A DNA stretch of 64,000 bases from Hippasteria phrygiana (GCA_037893225.1 JAZGUH010000002.1:1736001-1800000); one strand, 5' to 3'; counted from the first letter of the stretch, positions 11,561 through 23,326 are shown. A program made the numbers and translations. Notes: generated by a model from the letters alone, not told the origin.

Positions 11561-11847
11561 CCGCAATGTTTTTTATATGCGTCTAAGCCTTTCTGAGTGT
11601 AGAAGGAAATTAAAAACATTTAAAAAATCATAGAAAATCAGCGGATGATGTCATCATGACGTCACTTCAGATTTTGCATTCTTGTGACAATATCTGCATA
11701 CCCACAAATTTTCGTGACGGTTGAATTTACCCATATACGTGTTTTTAAAAAAGCACATTTTTGATGACGTCATAATGACGTCACACATTTTTCACACTGA
11801 TATGCAATTATGTATGATCTAACAAACCTATTACAAAAATAATTTAG

Positions 11848-14347
11848 AAACTAGAGGTTAAGCGTCTGTTGAGGTCAACAGACGCATGGCTTTTCCTGGT
11901 TTTTTTTTAATCAGCATTAAAGTTGTTCAGGGTTTTGTTTTCGCTGAGTTTTCTAAGATCTGAGATTATTTCATGATCTAGATTTCTTACTTGAAAGTTG
12001 ACCTTTAAGTTTATATTACTTGACCTATGATGACATTATAAGGATAGTACTTATACATGGTGTTGGCCTGTGTCGAGATTGGAATCAATCTGATCAATGA
12101 CAGTAATATATAATAATATGTTAAATATTAAAAAATTCATAGAAAATCAGTTGATGACGTTATCATGATGGCACCTCAATTTTCATCTATAACACGAGAT
12201 ACACTAGCAACATACCAGGTTTGAAGGCAATCGGACCTACCGTTCTCTAGATATGGGCCCTTGAAAAACGCACCTTTAAGATGACGTCACGTGACACGTG
12301 ATGATGTCATCATGACGTCACTCTTCGACATACAATTTCAGCTTAGGGTCTATGTTTGAGGTAAGTTTGATTAAGATCTGATGTTGTTTAGTGACCAAAG
12401 TGGCTCTTACAAAATTCGTGTACAAAGTCTATGGGATTTGGGATATAACTAAAATAATCATAGAAAATCAGCCGATGACGTCATTATGACGTCACCTCGG
12501 ATTTAACATGCTAGTATCACTATCTACCTGCACACTAATTTTTATGACGATCGTCCCTACCCTTATGTGTGTTTCAAAAAAGCATATTTTTGATGACGTC
12601 ATGATGACGTCACACATTTTTCACATTTATGTGAAAGAATATAGGAGCTAACAAAGCTATTACAAAAATAATTTTGAATTTAGCGTGTTCTGTTGATGAG
12701 ATATGGCTTTAGGAAACTTTGAAGTTCAAAAACTTTAATATTACTGTAAAATCGTATGATGACGTCATCATGACGTCACCTCAATTTTCATCTATAACAC
12801 GAGCTACCATACCAACATACCTGGTTTGAAGGCAATCGGACGTACCGTTCTCTAGATATGGGCCCTTGAAAAATGCACCTTTAAGATGACGTCACATGAC
12901 ACGTGATGACGTCATCATGACGTCACGTTTCGGCATACATTTTCAGCTTAGGGTCTCTGTTTGTGTTAAGCCTGATTAAGATCTGATGTTGTTTAGTGAC
13001 CAAAGTGTCCCGTACAAAATACGTGTACAAAGTCTATGGGATTTGGGATAGAACTAAAATAATCATAGAAAATCAGCCGATGACGTCATCATGACGTCAC
13101 CTCGGATTTAACATGCTAGTAGCACTATCTACCTGCACACTAATTTTTATAACGATCGTCCCTACCCTTATATGTGTTTCAAAAAAGCATATTTTTGATG
13201 CCGTCATGATGACGTCACACATTTTTCACATTTATGTGAAAGAATATAGGAGCTAACAAAGCTATTACAAAAAGAATTTTGAATTTAGCATGTTCTGTTG
13301 ATGAGATATGGCTTTAAGAAACTTTGAAGTTCAAAAACTTTAATATTACTGTAAAATCGTATGATGACGTCATCATGACGTCACCTCAATTTTCATCTAT
13401 AACACGAGCTACCATACCAACATACCTGGTTTGAAGGCAATCGGACCTACCGTTCTCTAGATATGGGCCCTTCCAAAATGCACCTTTAAGATGACGTCAC
13501 ATGACACGTGATGACGTCATCATGATGTCACGTTTCGGCATACATTTTCAGCTTAGGGTCTCTGTTTGTGTTAAGTTTGATTAAGATCTGATGTTGTTTA
13601 GTGACCAAAGTGTCCCGTACAAAATTCGTGTACAAAGTCTATGGGATTTGGGATATAACTAACAATTCATAGAAAATCCGCCGATGACGTCATCATGACG
13701 TCACCTCGGATTTAACATGCTAGTAGCACTATCTACCTGCACACTAATTTTTATGACGATCGTCCCTACCCTTATATGTGTTTCAAAAAAGCATATTTTT
13801 GATGACGTCATGATGACGTCACACATTTTTCACATTTATGTGAAAGAATATAGGAGCTAACAGAGCTATTACAAAAAGAATTTTGAATTTAGCATGTTCT
13901 GTTGGTGAGATATGGCTTTAAGAAACTTTGAAGTTCAAAAACTTCAATATTACTGTAAAATCGTACGATGACGTCATCATGACGTCACCTCAATTTCCAT
14001 CTATAACACGAGCTACACTAGCAACATACCTGGTTTGAAGGCAATCGGACCTACCGTTCTCTAGATATGGGCCCTTGAAAAACGCACCTTTACGATGACG
14101 TCACGTGACACGTGATGACGCCATCATGACGTCACTCTTCGACATACAATTTCAGCTTAGGGTCTATGTTTGAGGTAAGTTTGGTTAAGATCTGAGGTTT
14201 TTTAAGACCTAAAGTGCCGCCGACAAAATTCGTGTACAAAGTCTATGGGATTTTGGTCAGAACTAAAAGAAGAAGAAGAAGAAGGAAGAAGCAAACAAAA
14301 AATCAGAACAAAAACAAGGCCTTTTCCGACTGAATGTCGGAAAAGCC
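11848..14347 (+). mobile_element. hairpin-ended element with TGACGTCA-rich body
   Basis: Starts AAACTAGAGG with a perfect 10-bp hairpin (GCGTCTGTTG AGGT CAACAGACGC, 11862-11885) followed by GGCTTTTCC. It ends in a hairpin CTTTTCCGAC TGAAT GTCGGAAAAG (14321-14345) preceded by GAACAAAAACAA. The body is a tandem array of about 604-bp units. No ORF. Pairing of this 5' end with this 3' end is inferred from order and orientation. Confidence 0.5.
12418..14231 (+). repeat. tandem array, three units of about 604 bp
   Basis: The anchor GTGTACAAAGTCTATGGG recurs at 12418, 13023, 13628 and 14232. Each unit contains, in the same order, TGACGTCATCATGACGTCAC, a GTACAAA box, a CGATCGTCCCTACCC block and GATATGGGCCCTT. 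Units differ by scattered substitutions. More diverged relatives flank the array on both sides. Each unit carries several copies of TGACGTCA, the full ATF/CREB palindrome. Confidence 0.85.
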
Positions 14348-16504
14348 AATTAGCATGTTCTGTTGATGATATATAGTTTTAAGGTCCACAAAAAATACTA
14401 TGAAACCGTATGATGACGTCATCAATTTTTATCTATAACATGCTCGCCCACCAGCCTACCACGTTTGATCTCAATCGGACCTACGGTTCTTTAAATATAG
14501 GCCTTCAAGAATGCACCTTTAAGATGACGTCATGTGACACGTGATGACGTCATCATGACGTCAGAGCAATATGCACGAGTTCAGCACAGGGTCTCAGTCT
14601 ATGCAAACTTTTATCAAGATGAAAGATCTGTTTACTGGCAAAAGCGCCAGCGAGAATGAAACATACGCATTGCCTATGGGATTTTTGATATCTCACGAAT
14701 GGCGATGTCCCTTCTGAGCCACCTTATACCATTGGTACACGCTGTAGTATAGCATGCACTGCATAGCTCTGCGTATATCACTTTGCATCGCACCCCGCCG
14801 GGCCACACACAACTGTACGTTCGAGTGTGGAATAAAGTCACAACGTGCCGCATAACATCCACGGTTTTCTGCCCTTCCCAGAATTCTTTTGTTTTATATT
14901 GTTTTGATCTAAATATCGAAATGGCTGTTATTTTACACTTGAGTGTGCAACGATCATGAAAATTTGGAATAAGGTAGAGCAAAATTCAATATACACATGT
15001 GTAAAGCTATTTTGTCATAGCAGAATGCTAAATATACTAAATTTTTAGCATAAAGTTTAATTACCTTCAGATGATGTCATTATGACATCATCATGACGTC
15101 AACTATTTTTTTATCTGTAAAATATACCGGCCTACCTGCATACCACAATTGAGTCCAATTGGATGTACATTTCTCTAGATATAGGACCTTAAAGTGTGCA
15201 CATTTAAGATGATGTCACGTGACGTGTCTTTCTGTTAACTCTTGTATCCCCTCGTGCCGAGCTTGGCAATGATTGGATCTCTAAACTGGTCGTCAAGCTC
15301 ATCAACAGGCACTCTTCCGAATGGTTTAACCCCCCCCCCCCCCCCTTCTCCACGGGAACCGTCTGATCGTCTGGGGTATCGCAAGGTATGTTAGGGATTG
15401 CTGTAGACTTTAGGTTTATAGCTTTACAAACAAAACAAGAGGTGACGAGTCAAACACGATCTTAATTTACGAGCATAGTGATCCTTTTAACGACTGAAAA
15501 AGTTCAGATATTAATAAGGTTTACTCACGTCCATTACACAACTGTATATTTATGTAATCCTTCACTCAATTTTTCTTTGACGAACAAACATCACATGCAC
15601 GTGCGGCGCGTGCGGCTATGGCGTTTTTATCAACAAAGCGACTCCAAATTAGCTGGGGGGGGGAGCGATAAAAACAAATATTTATCGTAATAAAATTGTA
15701 CATGTAATGACTATATTAACTTTAAGAAAGGTCGTGTCAATTGCAATAATTAAAATAAAACAACATTTGAACGAACAAAATATGTTTTGTATAGATTAAA
15801 GACAAAAGAACATAAACGGAACTACATCAAAATAATGGTCGGTTAGTCCGCGGAATAATTACGTCTGGTTTTTTCACTGGACGACGCACGGTTTTGCAAT
15901 TGCTACTTGTCCGATGTAAACAAATTAGTTCTGCAAACAATGCTCTATAGCTTCCACGTGTATAATTTTTTCCCTTTTTAACATGGCTAATATTATTAAG
16001 CAATAAATTAGAAATCCTTCCATATAGATGTTGTTTAGAACTAAAGGGGTTACACGGGGGTCTAAAATCCGACGGATCTACATGTATATGTATGATCTAA
16101 CAAACCTATTACAAAAAGAATTTCGAAATTAGCACGTTCTGTTGTCGAGATATGGCCTAAAGGTTAAAAAACTCAACAATTGCTATAAAATCGTGTGATG
16201 ACGTCATCATGACATCACAGCAATTTTCATCTAGAACAAATGCTGGCCTAACAGCATAGCACGTTTGAATCAAATCGGAGCTACGGTTCTCTAGATATGG
16301 GAACTTCAAAAATGCACCTTTAAGATGACGTCACGTGACTCGTGATGACGTCATGACGTCACTCTTCGAGACACGACTTTGCATAAGGGTCTATATGTCT
16401 ATGCTAACTTTGACTAAGATCCGATGTTGTTTGATGCCCAAAGTGCCGATCAGAAAATCTATGCACAAAGTCTATGGGGTTTGGGAGAGAACTAAAATAA
16501 GAAG
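14348..16504. other. diverged relatives of the 604-bp unit, with a unique insert
   Basis: 14350-15235 and 16070-16500 are diverged units of the TGACGTCA-rich family. Between them about 15236-16070 is unrelated, AT-rich sequence with a poly-C tract (15331-15346); I see no gene in it. The second block runs straight into the next AAACTAGAG start at 16505, so members sit head to tail. Confidence 0.55.
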
Positions 16505-17065
16505 AAACTAGAGATCTATGTCTCTTCGCTGAACAGAACATAGGGCTTTTCCGCATTATTTTATGATGTCACTGCGAATTTTGCTTGCTTGTGCCAAGTC
16601 TGCCTACCCACCAGGCTTCATGACAATTGGACCTACCAACATGTCTTTCGAGAAATTATGCCTTTGATGACGTCATTATGATGGTACACATATTTTGCAT
16701 TTTTTTTTTTACATATGTGGGACCTAACAAACCTATTACAAAAAGAATTTTGATATTAGCATGTTTTGTTCTTGACATATGGCTTAAAGGTTTAAAAATT
16801 TAAAAACATTCTATAAAATCGCATGTGGATGTCATCATGACGTCACATCAATTTTCATCCATAAGACATCCTTGTCTACCTGCTTACCTAGATTAAACCG
16901 AATCTTTGACTTTCTTCCCCTCAACTTGTTCTTAGCATGAAGCCAATTATATACATCAATTATAAAGTGATTTCAGCAAACTTCGCCACACACATCAACT
17001 GATTATTTATTTTAAACATTTTTCAACCTGCCGCTAGAGGGCGCTTGAATATTTTATGACGTCAC
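16505..17065 (+). mobile_element. 5' part of another hairpin-ended element
   Basis: Begins AAACTAGAG with an imperfect hairpin (CTATGT..ACATAG, 16516-16543) and GGCTTTTCCGCA, nearly identical to the start at 10343. The body continues to a block at 16955-17065 that is repeated at 22181-22290. Its 3' end may be the hairpin series at 22742-22988, which would place the 972-codon ORF inside it; that is inference. Confidence 0.5.
16955..17065 (+). repeat. direct repeat flanking the 972-codon ORF, left copy
   Basis: About 111 bp, from ATCAATTATAAAGTGAT through CTGCCGCTAGAGGGCGCT to TATGACGTCAC, shared in the same orientation with 22181-22290 at high identity. The ORF lies between the two copies. 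Confidence 0.8.
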
Positions 17066-17317
17066 AGGTAATTTGTTTGTGAAGTACAACCTAGGCCACG
17101 ACCCGCTGACCCGGCCGTCTCTCAATTGCGCCCTCTTTTGTTCAACTTGGTCCATTTGTTTTCCTGCAACAGTATGGTGCCGTTCTCACCGCACAGCACA
17201 CGTTAGTGATGCACTGTGAAGATTCTAGGCTTCCGACCATCGTTAAAAGTGTGCTCATCACGCCGACCTCACATTGACAATCTTTCCTGATTTTATCGTC
17301 AAATTCCTACTTTAGAA

Positions 17318-20236
17318 ATGTCTTCCGATAAGCAAAAGTGTTGCATTTGTAAGACTGGTGTAAGTAGTAGATTTCATGCGACAACAGCGTACAAAGATGA
17401 CTTGCAGGTTTGTTTTTTGCTTCAAGAAGAAAGGGATGGTTTTCTGTGTTGTACATGCATGGGGTGCGTTCAGAAATTTCGGCAAAACAATTCACTAAAT
17501 TTCAACCATCGTGTAGATATCAAGATTCAATCTGAGAAACGCCAGATCGGGGGAAATCGCAATAGATGTGTTAAGGAACAAGAACATACCGCTAGCGCAG
17601 ATTGTGACACAAATTCAAGTTCATCAAGCTCGGAGGAGATGGCTTATTTGAAGGGACAAATTGGAAAACTTGAAGCAGAAATCAAACGACTTCACAAATT
17701 TGAAGAACATGTCATGGAACAACTTGGGGTGGATAGTTCCATTGGGGTACAACAATTTAGAACTGTGGCCCACAATTACATTGTAAAAAGTGCACAGAGT
17801 CAAGACCCAGAAACACTTAAAGTTGAGGGCTCACATGGGCGTCCGAAATTGTATGTTCGTGTTCCTGTAGCTGAAGTAGGAAGTTCTACTTGTAGTGAGA
17901 GAACACTCAGAAAGAGGAGCCAAATCCTAGAAAAAGTAGAGACATTAGTTTCAGGTGGCACATTTTCTGCCAAAAGTTGTTGGCCTACAGGAAGTTCCTC
18001 ATCAAGCTCTGGACAATCTTCTTCAGCTACAGGATCACCCCATCCTGTTCATCAAGTCCCTAGTCATACTACTCCTAGTAGTACAATCTCTGATAATATT
18101 GCTGTTCAACGAGCAGCAAATATCAAGAGACAAAAAGATGGGTATGCAGCAGCATCTAAAGTAGCGGGTCTAAAAGTATGCACCAAGTTTTCAAGGGAGA
18201 CAGTTGATGGGTTGCGCTGTCTGATGCCAGAAACAATGTGGACATTAATCAAAAGCAGAATCGAGTTTGAAACGGGTCAAAAACTCATGGGAACACGGCA
18301 ATCAATGCGTTCTTCAGCAGAGCTTCCTTACGAGTTTGAGTATGGCAAGTTTGATGGAAGTGGTGGGAATCCTGTTCACTTCACTAGGATCTTAAGTGTT
18401 GAGAATCTTATCACTAACATGGTTACTGAACAGGTTCAAAATAATCACATTGTTGAAAGCTTTGACAATACGCTATGGCTTCACGTGTCGGGTGATAAGG
18501 GGGGGAAAACTACCAAAATGGTAATCCAGACTCTGAACTCAAAAGATCGCCACTCTGTAAGGTCACTAAAACTACTGGGAATTTTTGAGGATGGAAAAGA
18601 TGATAGGGTCAACATTGAGACCGCATTCAAGCCAGTATTTGAAGACTTGGTGAAGGTCACTGGGGACATTGCAAGGTTACAGCTTCTATGTCCCAACATT
18701 GATCACATTGAACACATGTACACAGATGACATGGTTCAATCACTGGATGAAAAGCTGGATTTCACTCCACTCAAGGAACTAAATCCAGACAACAGGTACA
18801 TTAGCCCTAGCTGCAGGTATTGCCAGTGTTCTTCATCTTCATCTGAAGCTACAAAGTCAACAAACTCTGAAGTCCCTAAAATTTACACAAAATGCAAACT
18901 GACTTGGGGTGGGGATTGGGAATGGATTGCCAAGATTCTTGGTTTGACAGGGCCGAATGGTTATCATTTCTGCCCACACTGCCTAGCCTCATTGCCAGAG
19001 CTAAAAAAGGGTAAACCACATGCGCTGCACATTCTTGAAGATTTCAGAGATGACGATGAAGAAGATGGTATTCCTGCAGTTGCTCCAAGAAAACTGTCAA
19101 CCTGCCATGCAAAAGCCACAGAGTTCCAAGAAAATGGTGCAAAAAAAGATCGCGCAAAAAGCTATGATAACTGCATTCAATTGCCACTTGTAGGTACTGA
19201 AGGCTTTGTCACAGAACAAGTATCTGTCAGTCCCTTGCATATTAGCTTAGGGCTTGGTTTGCAATTATTTGAAATTGTTGAGAAAAATGCAAAGAGTTTG
19301 GACAGTGAGGTCCTTCAAAATCATGGGATATACAACGGGGTCGATGATCTGTATGCGCATGTTGAAGATATCAGAAAGGAACATGAAGATTTGTGCAATT
19401 CAAAAGGGGAGACTGATGTCAAACTTGTGGCTAAGCATGAGCAGATTGCTCAGGCTCAGGCAAATAACCCAAACCACTTCACAAAAAATAATCGACTATA
19501 TACTGACAACAGTGCACTTGCTAAAGAATCTAGGAAACTGGTTTACCAGCTCAATGCTGAAATCAAGGAAATCAATCATCAGGTTCAACGCTTGAATAAA
19601 GAGGTAAATCAAAATCAAAAAATGAGGGATAAAATTGAACAAGATATTAGGAATGTCACTGGGCCATTCATGACTAAATTTAACAAAGTTCAGGAACAAT
19701 TTGGTATCAGAAAACAGTCGTATCATGGGGGATCACTAATAGGCCCTGACGTGAACAAAATTTTGAAGGAGGGGAATTTTCAGAAACTTTCAGAAATTTT
19801 TCTGCCAATTGTAATTGACACTACCACAGGATGCAAATCATTTGGCTCTAAAGAACTGTCCGATAAAATGCACACAATGTTTCTGAAGTTCAAATCTTGT
19901 TATGACTTGTATACACTCAACAGGATGCTTTGCAAGCATGAGGTGGAGCTATTAGCCTTGCGATGTTCCGAGTTTGGTTGCTGGTTCCCAGTAACATTTC
20001 CAAAGAAAAACATCAAGAGAAAGTTTCATTTATTGACAGTAGAGGTCCCTCGACAAGCACGGGTCTTAGGTACTGTCGGCATGATTTCTGAGCAGGCAAC
20101 AGAAAGTATCCATGCCCATTTGAACAAATATGAGCGAATGTTTTGCACAGTTCGCCAGCCTGCTAAGCGACAGAAATTGCAAATCAGACACCATGCCCAG
20201 TACAGCTCACCCAAACTTACACATATTAAGTTGTAA
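17318..20236 (+). CDS. RAG1/Transib-like DDE transposase candidate, intact 972 residues
   Basis: A single uninterrupted ORF with a clean ATG and TAA, the only full-length transposase-like gene in the window. The N-terminus has Cys clusters (C8, C9, C11; C44, C45, C47, C50) suggesting a zinc module, then a Ser run, a coiled coil at about 105-135 and a Ser/Pro linker to about 260. The C-terminal half has SGDKGG (D393), TWGGDWEWIAKILGL (D533), FCPHC (C552, C555), a long helical insert with coiled coil (about 680-780), KFH (H904) and SEQATES (E929). As I recall mouse RAG1 numbering (D600, D708, C727, C730, H937, E962), the D-to-CxxC distance is 19 and the H-to-E distance 25 in both. This points to an RNase H-fold transposase of the RAG1/Transib kind. 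No RAG2-like partner and no terminal inverted repeats were found. It could instead be an unclassified DDE family or a domesticated gene. The transposase call is fairly strong, the family assignment moderate. Confidence 0.65.
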   Translation: MSSDKQKCCICKTGVSSRFHATTAYKDDLQVCFLLQEERDGFLCCTCMGCVQKFRQNNSLNFNHRVDIKIQSEKRQIGGNRNRCVKEQEHTASADCDTNSSSSSSEEMAYLKGQIGKLEAEIKRLHKFEEHVMEQLGVDSSIGVQQFRTVAHNYIVKSAQSQDPETLKVEGSHGRPKLYVRVPVAEVGSSTCSERTLRKRSQILEKVETLVSGGTFSAKSCWPTGSSSSSSGQSSSATGSPHPVHQVPSHTTPSSTISDNIAVQRAANIKRQKDGYAAASKVAGLKVCTKFSRETVDGLRCLMPETMWTLIKSRIEFETGQKLMGTRQSMRSSAELPYEFEYGKFDGSGGNPVHFTRILSVENLITNMVTEQVQNNHIVESFDNTLWLHVSGDKGGKTTKMVIQTLNSKDRHSVRSLKLLGIFEDGKDDRVNIETAFKPVFEDLVKVTGDIARLQLLCPNIDHIEHMYTDDMVQSLDEKLDFTPLKELNPDNRYISPSCRYCQCSSSSSEATKSTNSEVPKIYTKCKLTWGGDWEWIAKILGLTGPNGYHFCPHCLASLPELKKGKPHALHILEDFRDDDEEDGIPAVAPRKLSTCHAKATEFQENGAKKDRAKSYDNCIQLPLVGTEGFVTEQVSVSPLHISLGLGLQLFEIVEKNAKSLDSEVLQNHGIYNGVDDLYAHVEDIRKEHEDLCNSKGETDVKLVAKHEQIAQAQANNPNHFTKNNRLYTDNSALAKESRKLVYQLNAEIKEINHQVQRLNKEVNQNQKMRDKIEQDIRNVTGPFMTKFNKVQEQFGIRKQSYHGGSLIGPDVNKILKEGNFQKLSEIFLPIVIDTTTGCKSFGSKELSDKMHTMFLKFKSCYDLYTLNRMLCKHEVELLALRCSEFGCWFPVTFPKKNIKRKFHLLTVEVPRQARVLGTVGMISEQATESIHAHLNKYERMFCTVRQPAKRQKLQIRHHAQYSSPKLTHIKL

Positions 20237-22180
20237 ACATTAGGAATAGACAGGTCCAGTAAGCCTTAGCCACTGCGCATCTTGGTAATTAACAGGCATA
20301 CTCCTCTTTAATAGCTCACTGCATGCTCTAGCCGTGCGCGCAGCATCATCGCACATGCACACAACTTTTTGGCACATTATGTCGGACAAAAATTGGGTCG
20401 GACAAAAATTGGGTCGCCGCTTACTGGATCGGTTTACTTCGGGTCATCTTTCATGCATGAACGTACTTACACCATTTTAATAATAAGTTGTTTTGTATCT
20501 AAAATTGCATTTTTCTCCATATCAGCAAAGTGAGAGAGGGTTGTAGTAAGTCTTGGGGTATCCAGTTATCACAACGTACTCTCATTTTGGTGTATTATGG
20601 ATCTAAGCAAACAAAAAAACAAAAAAGACAAATCTAAAATTGCATTTTTCTCCATATCAGCAAAGTGAGAGAGCGTTGTGGTAAGTCTTGGGGTATCCAG
20701 TTATCACGACGTACTCTCATCTTGGTGTTTATGGATCTAATGCAACCCCCCCCCCCCCAAAAAAAAATATAAATATATAAATAAATAAAATAACATAAAT
20801 AAACATTGAATAAATCAGGGTCATCCATTGGGGATGGGGTCATGGTGGATAAGCCTGATGTTCCTTTGCTTTGTCTCCAATTTTAAGGTAGCTGCCCATG
20901 GGGTGAGGTGATGACCACTACCATATAAGTTGTGAAGACACAAAAACTTAGTTCATTATTTTAACATGCCATGATACATAATCTTCTATTCCATTAAACA
21001 AAATTGTTACATGGCTCTATGTGACAGTAAACATTGAACTTATGATAAATACAAGGAAATATTGTCACTGCTTGGGGGAAGCTAAATGTGCATTCAAAAT
21101 TAAATGATGATGATGATTCTGTGACTTGGCAAGATAATTTTTAATTGTCACAGTGCAGATCTTTTAGATTATTGCACGGCCATGTCACCAATCTGAATTT
21201 AATTTTTAGCAAATGTTAATTATGTATTTTCTAGGGAGAAGTATGGTTTAACATGTTTCATCTATAAAAAAAACAACAAGACCTTTTAGCCAAAGACTAT
21301 TTGCATATAAATTTCAAGCCCCCCCCCCCCCCCCCCCCCCCAACCTTAAAAAAAAAATGTACTCAAGCCACGACCCTAGCCCGTTATAAACAAAAATGCT
21401 GGTCTTTGTAAATGACCTGCAAGTCTAACATCACATCGATATCCTATATCATGTCATGTATATGTGCACTTTCATGACTCCCAAGTGTCCCATTTTATAA
21501 ACAATTTACCCCAACAATAACAGTGCTGAATGTATTAATTTCAATATGAATTTTCACACACACTAGGCATGCTAGGGGAATGGAAAATAACAATTCAATC
21601 TGATATTGCATTCTTTTTTACATGTCTGAACTCGGAAAGATTTTACTTTAATAATAATCCCCCAAGGCCCCTATCCAAATGAGTCAGGAATAGCAAAATC
21701 TTGGAAAACAACCCTCCGTTTTGTGTTCAAAATTGTATAAACACTTGGCACAACCTTCAACTTGGACATTTTGGTCAGGAATGTTGTGTGCCATATAGGG
21801 GAAGAAAGTTTTTGTTTTCTCTGTTCTTGGTGTAGTGATGTAGGCCTGTTTACTGCTTACCCTGTTTACTCAGTGTTGACACATGTTGTTGATTTGTCTC
21901 ATTTGTTATGCCATGGATTTTTCTTCCTCCATGATTTTACCGACATAAAAATTGAAATAAAAGTTTGTGCTGCTTTTTAAGCAGGGGTGATTTTCCAGGA
22001 TTTTGCTATCCCCGACAGATTAAGTAGAATCACTTCGGACATCCACTCCAAACTCTCTCTCTCGCCTGTGCTATCTGAAGCAAAAATCTGGCTTATATCT
22101 CTCACGGTAAATTTTTCAGCGATTTTACATCAATCTGAGCCCTTACACACGTGTTGCCTGCTTGAAGGTCATCATATATA
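20237..22180. other. non-coding stretch 3' of the transposase-like ORF
   Basis: No gene seen. It contains a short repeat GTCGGACAAAAATTGG (about 20380-20412), a tandem duplication (20497-20740), poly-C tracts (20745-20758 and 21319-21340) and an imperfect inverted pair, GAATAGCAAAATCTTGG near 21687 against CCAGGATTTTGCTATCCCC near 21995, that may bound a small MITE. Confidence 0.5.
20497..20740 (+). repeat. tandem duplication, period about 135 bp
   Basis: ATCTAAAATTGCATTTTTCT through CTCTCATTTTGGTG...ATGGATCTAA occurs at 20497-20612 and again at 20632-20740 with few differences, separated by an A-rich spacer. Confidence 0.85.
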
Positions 22181-22290
22181 TCAATTATAAAGTGATTACA
22201 GCAAACTTTGCCACACACATCGACTGAAAGTTCATTTTGAACATTTTTCAACCTGCCGCTAGAGGGCGCTCAAATATTTTATGACGTCAC
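22181..22290 (+). repeat. direct repeat flanking the 972-codon ORF, right copy
   Basis: Matches 16955-17065 in the same orientation, including CTGCCGCTAGAGGGCGCT. After it the sequence continues as a diverged member of the TGACGTCA family (CGATGACATCATCATGACGTC near 22560, TCTATGCACAAAGTCTATGGGG near 22660). Confidence 0.8.
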
Positions 22291-22741
22291 TGCTCACATT
22301 TTAAAAAAGTTAAGCCTGGCCAAAGACTAACATCATTGAAAGCAAGTTCACATCTTTTTCCACTTTCAAATTATAGGGCACTTCCGGTTTAGACCAGAAG
22401 GAAGGGTCAGGTGATTTGACGCACACGAGATAAAATGAAGATCCTGGTTTATACTATCAATTGACACTAAAACCAAGATCAGGGGGTCTCACGGCTGATT
22501 TTTATAGCATTTTAAAGATTAAAAATATTTATCTCAAATCGCTTGTAATATGACACCCGATGACATCATCATGACGTCAGGGCACGACTTTGCATTAGGG
22601 TCTATATCTATGCTAACTCTGACTAAGATGTTTGATGACCGAAGTGCCGATCAGAAAATCTATGCACAAAGTCTATGGGGTTTGGGATAGAACTGGAAAA
22701 AGAAGAAGGAAGAAGAAAAAAAAAATCCGAACAAAAACAAG

Positions 22742-22988
22742 GGCTTTCCCGCTGGTGGGGGGAAAGCCACAAAAAAATCAGCACCAAAACAAAGGCTTTT
22801 CCGAAAAATTCGGAAAAGCCCAAAAAAAAAAAAATCTGAACAAAAACAAAGGTTTTTCCGCAACTTTGCGGAAAAGCAAAAAATAAATAAAATAAAATAA
22901 AAATCTTTATCAACGAAAACAAAGGCTGTTTCGGAGAACTTCTGAAACAGCCAAAAATATCTTAACAAAAACAAGAGCTGTTTCAGCT
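22742..22988 (+). repeat. series of five terminal hairpins
   Basis: Hairpins at 22742-22768 (GGCTTTCCC), 22794-22820 (GGCTTTTCCGA), 22851-22877 (TTTTTCCGCA), 22924-22952 (GGCTGTTTC) and 22976-22988 (AGCTG TTT CAGCT). Each is preceded by an A-rich box of the form AACAAAAACAA or AACGAAAACAA, exactly as at the 3' ends at 10595, 14318 and 40022. This looks like consecutive 3' termini of several family members stacked in one place. Confidence 0.8.
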
Positions 22989-23326
22989 AATGAATAAAAC
23001 AACGCCTGAGCACAAGAAGAAAACTGCCGGAGTTTGCCGACCGGGTGAGTGGAGCAGCATAGATTACCAATCATGAAGAAAAATAGACCCTATAAAGGAT
23101 ACATCTACATATATGAACAACAAATATCCCTAACCAACATGATCGCCTTGCTGAATTCAACAGAATTCAACAGCAAGAACAAAGATCTTTTGTTCATTGC
23201 TAAGACATTTTCAGACAAACAATATCAACAGAAACTGCCTATTGTTGGGTACAGGATGGTTCAGGATAAAATACAGTTAAAGAAAACTCAACAGAGACAG
23301 GCACATGACAGTTCATTCAACTATAC
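22989..23326. other. FAM76 intron, no gene seen
   Basis: AT-rich sequence immediately downstream (on the minus strand) of the FAM76 exon at 23327. Nothing recognisable. Confidence 0.5.

Noticed and set aside
12418..14231. Regularly spaced repeats that might suggest a CRISPR array
   Set aside because: Units are about 604 bp, diverge throughout, and the DNA is clearly eukaryotic.
17307..20214. Minus-strand and alternative-frame ORFs inside the 972-codon gene
   Set aside because: Short, without domains, and overlapped by a long frame with clear motifs.
22623..22974. Phe-rich and Lys-rich ORFs
   Set aside because: Products of A-rich boxes and hairpins on the two strands.
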